From Spirosoma fluviale (GTDB lineage: Bacteria > Bacteroidota > Bacteroidia > Cytophagales > Spirosomataceae): DNA of 64,000 bases. How positions within the stretch are numbered: position 1 is the stretch's first letter; each line of letters begins with the position of its first letter. Shown in pieces: positions 9,035 to 17,660 of this stretch. The position numbers were made by a program, and so were the translations under genes. The notes below the pieces were generated by a model. The model was not told the origin of the DNA, did not search any database, and saw only the letters and a list, made by a program, of their open reading frames with translations. Where the stretch lies: contig NZ_OCNH01000001.1 of NCBI RefSeq assembly GCF_900230225.1, positions 1,550,001 through 1,614,000 on the forward strand, given 5' to 3'.

Positions 9035-9429
9035 TGGAAGACATTGAACCCCGCATCCGTCCGCTGGTCGAAGCCCTGAACGAAACGGGTCTTGTTCGCA
9101 CCTTTTCAAGCTGCGAAGGGCATTTTGGCCCCAAAGAACAGACGCTGGTGGACCGAAATCATGCCGAAGTTCGGTTTGTGCCCGCCGAAGGTGTTACTCA
9201 AGCGGCTGTTGTAAAATTAGTGGGGTCGATCCTGACCCGGTTCAAGTCCCGGCATGGTCTTATTCCCGTAAATGTAACGGCGTTCAAACTTTTCACCCCA
9301 ATTGATGAAGAAACCGTTGAGCAAACGTTTGTCCTCGTGTTGCGCCCATTCAACCGGTTCGATTCGCCTGATCGAAAGCGGGCTGATGTGGACCGGGCTA
9401 TTGAACAGGTTATTCAACTTATACTTTAA
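9034..9429 (+). CDS. Hypothetical protein coupled to the MFS transporter
   Basis: The protein has 131 residues, is soluble, and starts inside the stop codon of the transporter gene. An N-terminal LVRTFSSCEGHFGP block (Cys and His close together) is the most conspicuous motif and resembles the SSC-G motif seen in TYW3-like proteins, but the remainder does not allow an assignment. Strands VTAFKLFTP and TFVLVLRPF suggest a compact alpha/beta fold. Function unknown. Confidence 0.7.
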   Translation: MEDIEPRIRPLVEALNETGLVRTFSSCEGHFGPKEQTLVDRNHAEVRFVPAEGVTQAAVVKLVGSILTRFKSRHGLIPVNVTAFKLFTPIDEETVEQTFVLVLRPFNRFDSPDRKRADVDRAIEQVIQLIL

Positions 9430-9433
9430 TGCT

Positions 9434-9543
9434 GAGCGTCGAACCGTCGATGCGTCGAACCGTCGATGCGTCGAACCGTCCCGGTCGACTATGAAGTGAC
9501 GATATCATTTCAGCCGACCGGGACGGTCGCCGGGCTGACGCTC
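9434..9543. repeat. 16-bp tandem repeat within a long imperfect hairpin
   Basis: The 16-base unit CGTCGAACCGTCGATG occurs twice exactly plus 12 bases of a third copy (9437-9480). Part of the array folds into a hairpin: ACCGTCCCGGTCG at 9475-9487 pairs perfectly with 9515-9527, and outer GAGCGTC (9434-9440) pairs with GACGCTC (9537-9543). It lies between two convergent genes, so it can serve as a bidirectional terminator; the tandem copies are unusual for that. Confidence 0.65.
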
Positions 9544-9547
9544 GGTA

Positions 9548-10933
9548 TTACAAAATGAACTGGCTCAAATCGCGGTTTTTGACCAGGCCGTTCAGCTTTT
9601 CTTCAACCAGCTCTTTGGTCACCACGACATGGGCGTTGGCACCAATTACGTCGGGAATATCGAACATGAAGTCGTTCATCAGGTGGCTCAGAACGGTTTG
9701 CAACCGGCGGGCACCAATATTTTCGACTTCCCCGTTTACTTCGAAGGCGATCCGGGCAATTTCGCGCAGGGCATCATCCTGGAAAGTCAGGCTAACCTCC
9801 TCGGCTTGTAGCATGGCTACATATTGCTTGGTCAGGGCGTTTTTAGGCTCTTTCAGAATCTGGTAAAAATCATCTTCCGACAGGCTCTGCAACTCCACCC
9901 GAATCGGGAAACGGCCCTGCAACTCCGGAATCAGATCGCTGGGTTTGGCTACGTGGAAAGCCCCGGCGGCTACGAACAGGATGTGGTCGGTATGAATAAC
10001 GCCGTACTTGGTATTGACGGCGCTGCCTTCTACAATGGGCAGCAGATCGCGCTGAACGCCTTCCCGACTAACATCCGGGCCGCCACCGCCATTACCCGAA
10101 CGGGCCGAGGCCACCTTGTCGATTTCGTCGATGAAAATAATCCCCGCATCTTCGGCTTTTCGGATGGCTTCTTCCTTTACTTCGTCCATGTCGATGAGCT
10201 TCGCGGCTTCTTCTTCCAGCAGGATTTTGCGGGCTTCGGCAATGCTTACTTTTCGTTTTTTGCCTTTTTTAGGCATCATACCGCCAATCATTTCCTGAAT
10301 GTTCATCATCGACATATCGTCAATAGCGCCACCCATAATACCGATATTGGGCGTTTGGTTTTGCTGCACGTCGATGTCGATTTTGCGATCGTCCATCTCG
10401 CCGGAGCGGATTTTCTCGCGGAACCGTTCGCGGGTGCGTTCGTTCAGTTCGGCGTCGGCATCCTTCTTCTCGTTTTCGAAGCCCATCTGGCCGTTAGTGG
10501 GCTTGACGGGTGGAATCAGAATATCCAGAATGGCATCTTCAACCATCTGCTGGGCTTTCACCTGAACAGCTTCTTTTTTCGCGGCCCGCACCATGTTGAC
10601 GGCCTGCTCGACCAGGTCACGCACCATGCTTTCCACATCGCGGCCTACGTAGCCCACTTCGGTAAACTTGGAAGCTTCGACTTTTATAAAGGGTGCATCG
10701 GCGATTTTGGCCAGTCGACGGGCAATTTCGGTTTTCCCGACGCCCGTGGCACCAATCATCAGAATATTGTTAGGCGTTATTTCGCGCTGCATATCGGCAG
10801 CGCTGTTCATACGACGCCAGCGGTTTCGAAGGGCAATGGCTACGTTGCGTTTTGCATCGTGCTGGCCGATAATGTACTGGTCCAGTTCGGCAACAATTTG
10901 CCGGGGGGTTAGGTCTTTAAGTAATTGGGTCAT
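9548..10933 (-). CDS. hslU: ATP-dependent protease ATPase subunit HslU
   Basis: HslU is the AAA+ unfoldase that feeds the HslV peptidase. From Met 10933 the protein has 461 residues, close to family length, and opens with the typical LTPRQIVAELDQYIIGQ. Walker A is GATGVGKTE (about residues 61-69), then GYVGRDVESMVRDLVEQA, Walker B in GIIFIDEIDK, and the C-terminal sensor-2 segment GARRLQTVLSHLMND that ends near the HslV-contacting tail RDLSQFIL. An in-frame extension to 11053 adds 40 residues without family resemblance, so I reject it. hslV is not adjacent, which is unusual since the two often share an operon. Confidence 0.93.
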   Translation of the reverse strand: MTQLLKDLTPRQIVAELDQYIIGQHDAKRNVAIALRNRWRRMNSAADMQREITPNNILMIGATGVGKTEIARRLAKIADAPFIKVEASKFTEVGYVGRDVESMVRDLVEQAVNMVRAAKKEAVQVKAQQMVEDAILDILIPPVKPTNGQMGFENEKKDADAELNERTRERFREKIRSGEMDDRKIDIDVQQNQTPNIGIMGGAIDDMSMMNIQEMIGGMMPKKGKKRKVSIAEARKILLEEEAAKLIDMDEVKEEAIRKAEDAGIIFIDEIDKVASARSGNGGGGPDVSREGVQRDLLPIVEGSAVNTKYGVIHTDHILFVAAGAFHVAKPSDLIPELQGRFPIRVELQSLSEDDFYQILKEPKNALTKQYVAMLQAEEVSLTFQDDALREIARIAFEVNGEVENIGARRLQTVLSHLMNDFMFDIPDVIGANAHVVVTKELVEEKLNGLVKNRDLSQFIL

Positions 10934-11053
10934 TGAAAAAAAAGAGCAAGTTGAGGGCTCCTCAGGTAAGAAACGCAGGAAATCAGAAAATGGCTCAATG
11001 GGCAGGGTATTTTTGGTACTGGTAACTACTAATGCCTGCGGCTGAACTGACAT

Positions 11054-11410
11054 TCATTCTGAAAATTAGGCTAATTTAAGGTATTATACCAGAAGGCTAA
11101 TTTGTGAATTGGAGCGTATACAGGCTTACTGATGCGACAATACCGGGTAGCAAATCGATCATTCTTAGAAATAACTTAGAAATACCTGCCTCACCAATCA
11201 GTATAACCGACAGCGAGTTGTAAAAAGAGGAGCAGAATGATTCATCGTGAAAAACGACCCGGAATTATATAGGAAACACACAACGTATTTATCCGGTTAC
11301 TATTTGGTCTGCCTTTAGTCCACTCGATCCGTAACACCATTACCGGTATTAACCTCAACAATGCAATTTCCAGCCGTTTTGGGTGGAAAAAACCGATCTC
11401 CTGCTTACCA
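11054..11410. other. Intergenic region hslU / Na+/H+ antiporter
   Basis: Gap of 357 bases between the divergent hslU and antiporter genes (477 bases if the hslU start at 10933 is used). I see no gene, RNA or strong hairpin. It must carry both promoters, but no convincing TAnnTTTG element with a correctly spaced TTG was found by eye. Confidence 0.5.
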
Positions 11411-12676
11411 ATGAATATATTTGACACGGCTACATTACTGATTACTCTGACGGCTACCTTCGCATATCTGAACGTGCGCTTCCTGCGACTACCCGACACA
11501 ATTGGTCTAATGATTGTGTCGATGCTGTTTTCATTGGGTATCATTATTGGGCACATCGTCAGCCCGCAGCGTTTCGATGGCATCTGGGAACTGGTCAGTC
11601 AGCTCGATTATAAAACGCTGGTGCTCGACGTGATGCTGAGTTTTCTACTCTTTGCCGGGGCGCTCCACACCGACACTCAGAAACTCAAATCGGCCTGGGC
11701 AAGCATTACTCTGTTTGCCCTGCTGGGCGTAGCTATTTCAACGGTACTGGTGGCGGGGTTGCTCTATGGCTCCCTCCACCTGATTGGCTTGCCCATTGGT
11801 TTCCTTTACTGCCTGCTGTTCGGGGCACTTATTTCGCCCACCGACCCCATTGCCGTGCTGGGTATTTTAGCCAAAGCAAACGTGCCGAAGGCCACTGAAA
11901 TTAAAATTGTTGGTGAGTCGCTGTTCAACGACGGCGTGGGCGTAGTCATCTTCCTGACGCTGCTGGAGGTGGTTCGGCTGGGTACGGATTCCATCACCGT
12001 GGGGTCGGTGAGCTGGCTCTTTGTCAAAGAAGCGGGGGGCGGGCTGCTGTTGGGCTTACTGGCAGGGTATGGGTTGTACTGGGTGCTGCGCAGCATCGAT
12101 CACTACCAGACAGAAATCATCATTACGCTCACGGCTGTCATGGGCGGCTACTGGCTGGCCAGTTGGCTACACATGTCGGGGCCACTGGCCGTCGTGGTGG
12201 CGGGGTTGTTCATCAGCGACCAAACGCGCAGCACCGCCATGAGCGCGGTCACGCAGGAATACGTCGAAAAATTCTGGGAAACCATCGACATCCTGCTCAA
12301 TGCCCTGCTGTTTGTGCTGATTGGCTCCCGCCTGGTATCACTTTCGTTCGAGTGGGCCTATGTCCCGGCCGGGCTGATAGGCATTGTGATTATGCTGGTG
12401 TCCCGCTACGTAGCCATCCGTCTGCCGCTGATGCTGGCCCGGCGCTGGATACCATCAGATAAAGAGGACCCCCTGATCCTGACCTGGGGTGGATTACGGG
12501 GCGGAATTTCCATTGCCCTGGCCCTGTCGATTCCCGAAACAGTGGCCGAAAAGGATTTATTGGTGTTTATCACGTACACCTGCGTCTTTTTCTCCATTGT
12601 CGTGCAGGGATTGACGCTGGAACGATTTGCCCGGAGGCTCTACGGGACTAAAACAGACGGCGTCGAAAATGTCTAA
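11411..12676 (+). CDS. Cation:proton antiporter, CPA1/NhaP type
   Basis: The protein has 421 residues with about 11-12 transmembrane segments. Diagnostic CPA1 motifs are present: FLLFAGALHTD near helix 3, LISPTDPIAVLGI, and GESLFNDGVGVVIFL, whose Asn-Asp pair belongs to the cation/proton site. WGGLRGGISIALALSIP near the C-terminus is also family-typical. These exchangers expel Na+ (or K+) against H+ at the inner membrane for pH and salt balance. There is no long cytosolic C-terminal domain. The next gene is gnd after 119 bases; no functional link is evident. Confidence 0.9.
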   Translation: MNIFDTATLLITLTATFAYLNVRFLRLPDTIGLMIVSMLFSLGIIIGHIVSPQRFDGIWELVSQLDYKTLVLDVMLSFLLFAGALHTDTQKLKSAWASITLFALLGVAISTVLVAGLLYGSLHLIGLPIGFLYCLLFGALISPTDPIAVLGILAKANVPKATEIKIVGESLFNDGVGVVIFLTLLEVVRLGTDSITVGSVSWLFVKEAGGGLLLGLLAGYGLYWVLRSIDHYQTEIIITLTAVMGGYWLASWLHMSGPLAVVVAGLFISDQTRSTAMSAVTQEYVEKFWETIDILLNALLFVLIGSRLVSLSFEWAYVPAGLIGIVIMLVSRYVAIRLPLMLARRWIPSDKEDPLILTWGGLRGGISIALALSIPETVAEKDLLVFITYTCVFFSIVVQGLTLERFARRLYGTKTDGVENV

Positions 12677-12795
12677 CTTTGCCCACGAGCCACCACAAAC
12701 AAGCGTCCTTCCCACTCATGGACTGGACTGATGACCGTGTAGCCGTCGAGTCAATAAATTAAATTAATTACGTATAAACTGTCTTTTCTCCGACT

Positions 12796-14244
12796 ATGAA
12801 CACCGATTCTCCCGCTGATCAATTCACATTTGGCATGATCGGCCTTGGCACAATGGGTCGCAACCTCTTACTCAATATGGCCGACCACGGATTTGCCGTG
12901 GCTGGTTACGATCAAAATCCGGCCCAGTCGGTGTTGCTGGAAAAAGAAGGGGTTGGCAATAAGGTCAAAGGCTTCACCCAGATTGAGCCATTTGTGGCCA
13001 GCCTCAAAAGTCCCCGGGTTATTATGATGCTGGTACCGGCTGGCAGGATTGTGGATAGCGTAATCGCCGAACTCGTACCCCTGCTCGACAAAGGCGATAT
13101 TATCATTGACGGCGGTAACTCCCATTTCACCGATACGACCCGCCGGGATGCAGAACTGGAGGCAATGGGTCTTCACTTCTTCGGGATGGGTATTTCCGGT
13201 GGAGAGGAAGGCGCACGCCGTGGGCCGAGTATGATGCCAGGGGGCGACAAAACAGCCTATCAGTATGTGAAGCCGGTTCTGGATGCGGTAGCGGCCAGAG
13301 TGAACGGTGATCCCTGCGTTACCTACATCGGGCCCGGTGCGGCCGGGCATTTTGTTAAAATGGTTCATAATGGAATCGAGTACGCTGTTATGCAGCTCAT
13401 CGCCGAGACCTACGAAGTGCTGCGTAAGGGGTTGAAGATGGATAATGAGGCCATCGGTGCTGTTTTTGCCGACTGGAACGCGGGCCGACTTCAATCGTTC
13501 CTGCTGGAAGTAACGAGGGATATTTTCGCATTCCGTGAGCCGGGTACCGATCACCTCCTGCTGGACATGATCAAGGACGAAGCCCGCTCTAAAGGCACCG
13601 GGAAATGGACCTCACAGATTGCCATGGACATGGTTACGCCCATTCCGGCCATTGACAGTTCGGTGGCCATGCGCGACCTCTCCAAATACAAGTCACTACG
13701 GGTTGAAGCCGCCAGTATTTACGGGGATGACATCCAGCCGTTAGCCGTCGATCGGGATGCATTCCTGAAGAGTCTGGAACAGGCTTTCTTCTTTTCCATG
13801 ATTACGACCTACGCTCAGGGTATGCACCTGCTCTCGTCGGCTTCGGTCCAGAATACGTACGATCTGAATCTGGGTGAGATTACCAAAATCTGGCGCGGGG
13901 GCTGTATCATCCGGGCCGCGTTCCTCGAAACGATGTTGCAGGCATACACGGCCAATCCTTCACTGGAACACCTGCTGGTGGCACCTAACGTCACTGATCT
14001 TATCAGGGAAACGCAACCGGGAATTCGTACGGTCGTCTCGTCGGCCATATCGGCGGGTATCGCCTTACCAACCTATGCCGCCACGCTAAGTTATTTCGAC
14101 GCGTTCCGATCGGCGCGTATGCCCTCGAATCTGATTCAGGCTCAGCGCGATTACTTCGGTGCGCATACCTACGAACGGATTGACAAAGAAGGAGTTTTCC
14201 ATACCGAATGGCAGGGCGAGGCATCGGTCAAGCCATTAGGATAA
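12796..14244 (+). CDS. gnd: 6-phosphogluconate dehydrogenase, decarboxylating
   Basis: This enzyme converts 6-phosphogluconate to ribulose 5-phosphate with NADP+ reduction in the oxidative pentose phosphate pathway. The protein has 482 residues, the size of the long homodimeric class. N-terminal Rossmann motif GMIGLGTMGRNLLLN (residues 13-27), GMGISGGEEGARRGPSMMPG, and the active-site GAAGHFVKMVHNGIEYAVMQ with the catalytic Lys and the HxxxE-type arrangement. The C-terminal dimerisation helices are complete. It stands alone, with a strong terminator at 14264. Confidence 0.95.
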   Translation: MNTDSPADQFTFGMIGLGTMGRNLLLNMADHGFAVAGYDQNPAQSVLLEKEGVGNKVKGFTQIEPFVASLKSPRVIMMLVPAGRIVDSVIAELVPLLDKGDIIIDGGNSHFTDTTRRDAELEAMGLHFFGMGISGGEEGARRGPSMMPGGDKTAYQYVKPVLDAVAARVNGDPCVTYIGPGAAGHFVKMVHNGIEYAVMQLIAETYEVLRKGLKMDNEAIGAVFADWNAGRLQSFLLEVTRDIFAFREPGTDHLLLDMIKDEARSKGTGKWTSQIAMDMVTPIPAIDSSVAMRDLSKYKSLRVEAASIYGDDIQPLAVDRDAFLKSLEQAFFFSMITTYAQGMHLLSSASVQNTYDLNLGEITKIWRGGCIIRAAFLETMLQAYTANPSLEHLLVAPNVTDLIRETQPGIRTVVSSAISAGIALPTYAATLSYFDAFRSARMPSNLIQAQRDYFGAHTYERIDKEGVFHTEWQGEASVKPLG

Positions 14245-14257
14245 ACGAATAGTTGCG

Positions 14258-14773
14258 TTACAAAGTCCCTGATACACTTACTGTCGTATCAGGGGCTTTT
14301 CTTTTTGAGTCGTCGTGTCCGGCTGATTGGTGATTCTTTCGTGTTCGGACAAGGCTTGTGTGTTTTAAACTAAAGGAAAACTTTTTTTGATGGACAAAAT
14401 AGAAAAACATAGCTCCGGCGAAATAAGCTACTCCATCATACGCATCGCCAGTGGCATAATCTGAATAACCGGGTACGATCACTTCAAATAAAATGGTTAC
14501 ATAAATAGCTACGAACAGGACAAACGAGAAGGGATAACAATAAGCTTCATCGTGTACAATGGCAAAGCGTGTAACTGTTAAGGCTATATGACAAATAACG
14601 GGCACAAAACAGAAGTCAGTCAGCCAGTCATTAAGAAAAGGCAATGGATAATTCCACAGCCTGAATAAATGAATAGTAACCCAGGCCAACGCATAGCTGA
14701 CAAAATACGCATCGAATAAGCGTCTGGCTACAACATTAACAGGATGGCCCCCACCGACAGAATTGTGGTACAT
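14258..14773 (-). CDS. Small integral membrane protein (putative Mg-citrate transporter-like family)
   Basis: The protein has 171 residues with four hydrophobic stretches in the first 130 residues (VSYALAWVTIHLF, FCFVPVICHIALTVTRF, FSFVLFVAIYVTILFEVIV, GVAYFAGAMFFYFV) and a basic cytoplasmic tail. The segment YPLPFLNDWLTDFCFVPVI resembles Bacteroidota proteins that databases label magnesium citrate secondary transporter; this is memory-based and weak. Its 3' end overlaps the gnd terminator. The start overlaps the end of the 59-residue ORF upstream by 46 bases, so the two may be coupled, or the true start may be further in. Confidence 0.6.
   Translation of the reverse strand: MYHNSVGGGHPVNVVARRLFDAYFVSYALAWVTIHLFRLWNYPLPFLNDWLTDFCFVPVICHIALTVTRFAIVHDEAYCYPFSFVLFVAIYVTILFEVIVPGYSDYATGDAYDGVAYFAGAMFFYFVHQKKFSFSLKHTSLVRTRKNHQSAGHDDSKRKAPDTTVSVSGTL
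14264..14303. terminator. Terminator after gnd
   Basis: A 12-bp stem (AGTCCCTGATAC / GTATCAGGGGCT, one G-T pair) with a 9-base loop, followed by TTTTCTTTTT on the plus strand. It lies inside the 3' end of the convergent membrane-protein gene at 14258-14773, so the last residues of that protein are encoded by the hairpin. Confidence 0.85.
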
Positions 14774-14907
14774 GTGAATAAAACAGCAAAAGAGACTTTT
14801 TTAAACTGGCGTACCGATGGAGAGTCGGTAGACTTAATAGACATTACCGCGTCTCTGACGACCTTATATGTGCTCTGCTTTTCTTGTGCTTCGGGTTGCT
14901 TTTCCAT
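14728..14907 (-). CDS. Small membrane protein, 59 residues
   Basis: A short open frame from ATG at 14907 to TAG at 14728. The product has a charged N-terminal part (MEKQPEAQEKQST start, many Lys/Glu) and a single C-terminal hydrophobic helix (VSFAVLFTCTTILSVGAILL) that ends at the stop, which suggests a tail-anchored membrane protein. It lies directly upstream of, and overlaps, the small membrane protein gene at 14258-14773 on the same strand, so the pair may act together. Function unknown; the composition looks coding, but no homologue is recognised. Confidence 0.55.
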   Translation of the reverse strand: MEKQPEAQEKQSTYKVVRDAVMSIKSTDSPSVRQFKKVSFAVLFTCTTILSVGAILLML

Positions 14908-15015
14908 GGCCTTTTGTAAAGTTCGACTTCTCTACATTACCTTCTTATAACAACCTGAACGCTGGAATGGGGGGCCACCCCCGATTAGAAGAATATTAGA
15001 ATCGTAGCTATACGC

Positions 15016-16107
15016 TTACCGCATCAACCGGTCTAAATCAATTCGTATGGACAACTGACTCGTACCGGCCGTGGGAATAGACGTAAACCGGGCGTAAGTC
15101 AGCTGAAACGCCCGTGCCTGCACCGAGGCTCCGAACGAAATACCTGTTCCGGTAAACGCAGAGCCGCCAATACCGGTTGTTGTTACGTTGCCTTCTGCCC
15201 GTTTCTGATGATTGTAGCCAACCAGCAGATGCACGTTTCGGCTGAGGAACAATTCGGCCCCCACGCTCAGATGCCGGGCTATTTTTTCGGTAACGCTGGT
15301 CGTTTCCGAAATGGGATTACCGCTCAGATCGTAGCGGACGTTAAGGTTCGGGTCGTTATAACTAATATCGAAGCGTTGCAGATGATGGGCCGTAATAGTC
15401 AGCCGAATGGGCGCGTGGCGGGGCTTTAGTGTAACCCCCGCTTGTAAATCGAAAGGCAGATCGGCGTCGGTCGAACCGTAGTTTTTGATCAGATACCCGA
15501 CATTTTTTGCCACCAGCCCAAACGTCAAATCCTGCTTTGGGTGCCGCCACACCCCACCAAGGTCGGCCAGTACGCCAAATGCGGAGTACATCTCGATGGA
15601 TGAACCGACGGCTTTGATGGTAGCGCCGAGGGTAAAATTGCCTTCTGTTCGGGAGTGGGTCACGCTCAGCGCAAAGTCATTGGCCGAAAAGGTGCCGAGT
15701 GCGTTTCCTATGGGGTCGGTCATGTTAAACTGCCCGTAGCTGAGGTATTGCAGCCCAACCGCCCAGTTCGCGTGCCGGTCTGGGCTGGATTGTTTTATGG
15801 GCAAGCCGTACTGAATGGTGTAATATTTGGCCGCAGCCAAGTAAGGCATCAGGCTAATGGAGGCAAGGTTTGGTTTGACCGAATCGGCCAGGGCGGGGTT
15901 GTTGAGGTGATAAGCTCCGTCTGGACTAACGGCGGTAGCGACCTGACCGCCCAGGGCCGCCACGCGGGCATGCGTTGGCAGATCCAGAAACGAAAAGATA
16001 CGCTGCCCACCGAGCGACTGGGCGAAAACGGCCGGTTGAGCCGCAATCAGAAAAAAGGTGATGTAAATGAAAAAACGCAAAGGAGCCAGCGTGATTGTAC
16101 ATGGCAA
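15016..16107 (-). CDS. porQ: Type IX secretion system protein PorQ
   Basis: PorQ is an outer-membrane beta-barrel of the T9SS attachment complex that helps hand cargo to the cell surface. The protein has 363 residues, a signal peptide ending ...QPAVFAQ, and the characteristic N-terminus GGQRIFSFLDLPTHARVAAL followed by GGQVATAVSPDGAYHLNNPA. The rest is a run of amphipathic strands (FGASVQARAFQLTYARF) with a short C-terminal strand, as in PorV/PorQ-type barrels. The two sorting-tail proteins at 25943 and 33763 would be clients of this machine. It is followed on the minus strand only by unrelated genes. Confidence 0.9.
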   Translation of the reverse strand: MPCTITLAPLRFFIYITFFLIAAQPAVFAQSLGGQRIFSFLDLPTHARVAALGGQVATAVSPDGAYHLNNPALADSVKPNLASISLMPYLAAAKYYTIQYGLPIKQSSPDRHANWAVGLQYLSYGQFNMTDPIGNALGTFSANDFALSVTHSRTEGNFTLGATIKAVGSSIEMYSAFGVLADLGGVWRHPKQDLTFGLVAKNVGYLIKNYGSTDADLPFDLQAGVTLKPRHAPIRLTITAHHLQRFDISYNDPNLNVRYDLSGNPISETTSVTEKIARHLSVGAELFLSRNVHLLVGYNHQKRAEGNVTTTGIGGSAFTGTGISFGASVQARAFQLTYARFTSIPTAGTSQLSIRIDLDRLMR

Positions 16108-16135
16108 AGGTCAGAAAAAAAGGAGAATTCCGTGC

Positions 16136-16843
16136 TCATAAGCCAAACCCAATTTTCACGCCAGCCGTCAGGCTGGGTAAGATAGAATTCCCGGCCTGGA
16201 ATCGGCTGGGAATTGGCCCACAGCCACAAATTGACGTGGACGAGTTCGTCTCGGTACTGCCATACCGAAAGCCAACGCCAACATAAAGATCGAGCAGGAC
16301 GCGGCTTAAATGTTGGGGGGCATCAGAGGGTATAGCAATCTGGCGACCCCACTTGACGTGACTGCCCCAGACAAACCGGTTGATGATTTCCTGATTGTTA
16401 GGGAAGTTTGGGTCCGGGTCGTAGAGAACCACATTTTTTGTTGCGTTGATCTGCTTGGCAAATCCCTCGATTGCCAGATAATTACCCAGTGGAAATGAGC
16501 TTTTAATGCGGATGTTTTTTCGGTTGCTGGTGCGGTACCGACCCGTATAATGCCGCCACTCCGACCGAACCCGCCAGATGGACCAGTCGGTAAAGTTTTT
16601 CTTGTCATCGGATGTAATGGCCAGTCCTTTGTGACCAAAGCCAATTTCGCCCTGCACGGCATTCCGTTGACTGATGCGCACTTCCAGACCTACCTGTACG
16701 GTAGCATCGGGATCGAGGAGAAGCGAAAGAGGAGCCAGTTTCAGGATCATCCTCGGAGAGTAGTCATACCGAACAGTCGAGTCCTGAGCCGATGCGGATA
16801 ACGCCAGCAGGAACAGGGGAATAAGGAGTAAACGTTGGCGCAC
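16136..16843 (-). CDS. Secreted outer-surface protein, paralogue of the 16856-17569 gene
   Basis: The protein has 235 residues with a signal peptide (LLLIPLFLLALSASAQ). It shares a common plan with the upstream neighbour: SPRMILKLAPLSLLLDPDATVQ, RNAVQGEIGFG, WRVRSEWRHYTGRYR, ALEGFAK-type and LLDLYVGVGFRYG segments, ending in LTAGVKIGFGL, a typical last beta-strand with an aromatic/hydrophobic end. It is probably an 8- to 10-stranded outer-membrane barrel (DUF3575-like). Together with the neighbour it is a tandem duplication. Cargo or ligand unknown. Confidence 0.75.
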   Translation of the reverse strand: MRQRLLLIPLFLLALSASAQDSTVRYDYSPRMILKLAPLSLLLDPDATVQVGLEVRISQRNAVQGEIGFGHKGLAITSDDKKNFTDWSIWRVRSEWRHYTGRYRTSNRKNIRIKSSFPLGNYLAIEGFAKQINATKNVVLYDPDPNFPNNQEIINRFVWGSHVKWGRQIAIPSDAPQHLSRVLLDLYVGVGFRYGSTETNSSTSICGCGPIPSRFQAGNSILPSLTAGVKIGFGL

Positions 16844-16855
16844 CGAAAAAAGAAG

Positions 16856-17569
16856 TTATCGTTGAGATTTACCAAAGCTGTACGCAACCTTTACGCCCAG
16901 GGTTACGCTCGGAGAAAGACTATTTGTCGGCCGATATACGTCAAAAAACTGACCGCCAACCGGGTGTAGATAACGTATTCCTGAAACGGTTTCGGCAAAG
17001 ACATGCTCGTGGCGAAGACCCAGACCGGCATAAACATCGTACAGGAATCGTGACGGGCTACGCGAATTGTTCTTTCGGCCGAATGCCTGTTGAATCCCCA
17101 TTTTTAAATGCCCGCCAACGACACACTTATGAATCGGGAAGGCAACGGGTTCATCACGCCCGCCCTCGAACGTAGATATAAAGACCGATTTTAGCCCATT
17201 TACGGTCATAAAAAAACCTTCCAATGCCCAATATCTGCCCATTTTTGTTCCCGGCCGCCGGTAAAACCGGAATTCTGATCTCACCCGCCAGGCTTGCCGT
17301 TCATCGAGTTTTCCCTGTTTAAATAACGATAGCCTGTCGAGAGATAGCGGCCCATAACCTGCCTCCACCTGAACCGCCGTTCTGGAAGACAGGAAATACT
17401 CGAGTCCCGGTTGAATCATACTTTCCGTATCGAATAAGGTCAGCGGATTCCACTTGAGTAGCAAACGCCGGGGACGAAACGCCCTTTCCGTGTCCTGAGC
17501 GATCGAATTGACGGAGAATGTCAGCAGGAGAAACAGGAGACGTAACGTCATAAATGATTTAGCTTTCAT
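16856..17569 (-). CDS. Secreted outer-surface protein, paralogue of the 16136-16843 gene
   Basis: The protein has 237 residues from Met 17569, chosen because [18 protein letters not shown] gives a normal signal peptide ending NSIAQ, while the open frame to 17656 adds a 29-residue non-signal leader. [48 protein letters not shown] and [17 protein letters not shown] match the downstream paralogue position by position, and the protein ends [17 protein letters not shown]. Probable small outer-membrane beta-barrel. The gap to the next paralogue is 12 bases, so they are co-transcribed. Confidence 0.75.
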   Translation of the reverse strand: MKAKSFMTLRLLFLLLTFSVNSIAQDTERAFRPRRLLLKWNPLTLFDTESMIQPGLEYFLSSRTAVQVEAGYGPLSLDRLSLFKQGKLDERQAWRVRSEFRFYRRPGTKMGRYWALEGFFMTVNGLKSVFISTFEGGRDEPVAFPIHKCVVGGHLKMGIQQAFGRKNNSRSPSRFLYDVYAGLGLRHEHVFAETVSGIRYLHPVGGQFFDVYRPTNSLSPSVTLGVKVAYSFGKSQR

Positions 17570-17660
17570 TCGTGAATTGAGGATACAATTCGACTTGGAA
17601 CGGTTGGAATCCGTAAGAAAAATTAACTTTGTCCGTCCTTGTTTTTCTACCACCAACAGT

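Noticed and set aside
9824-10912. Long open frame on the plus strand opposite hslU
   Set aside because: It is antisense to a clear hslU gene and its product (Phe/His-rich) is unlike any protein.
12868-13554. Open frame opposite gnd
   Set aside because: Antisense shadow of a well-supported gene.
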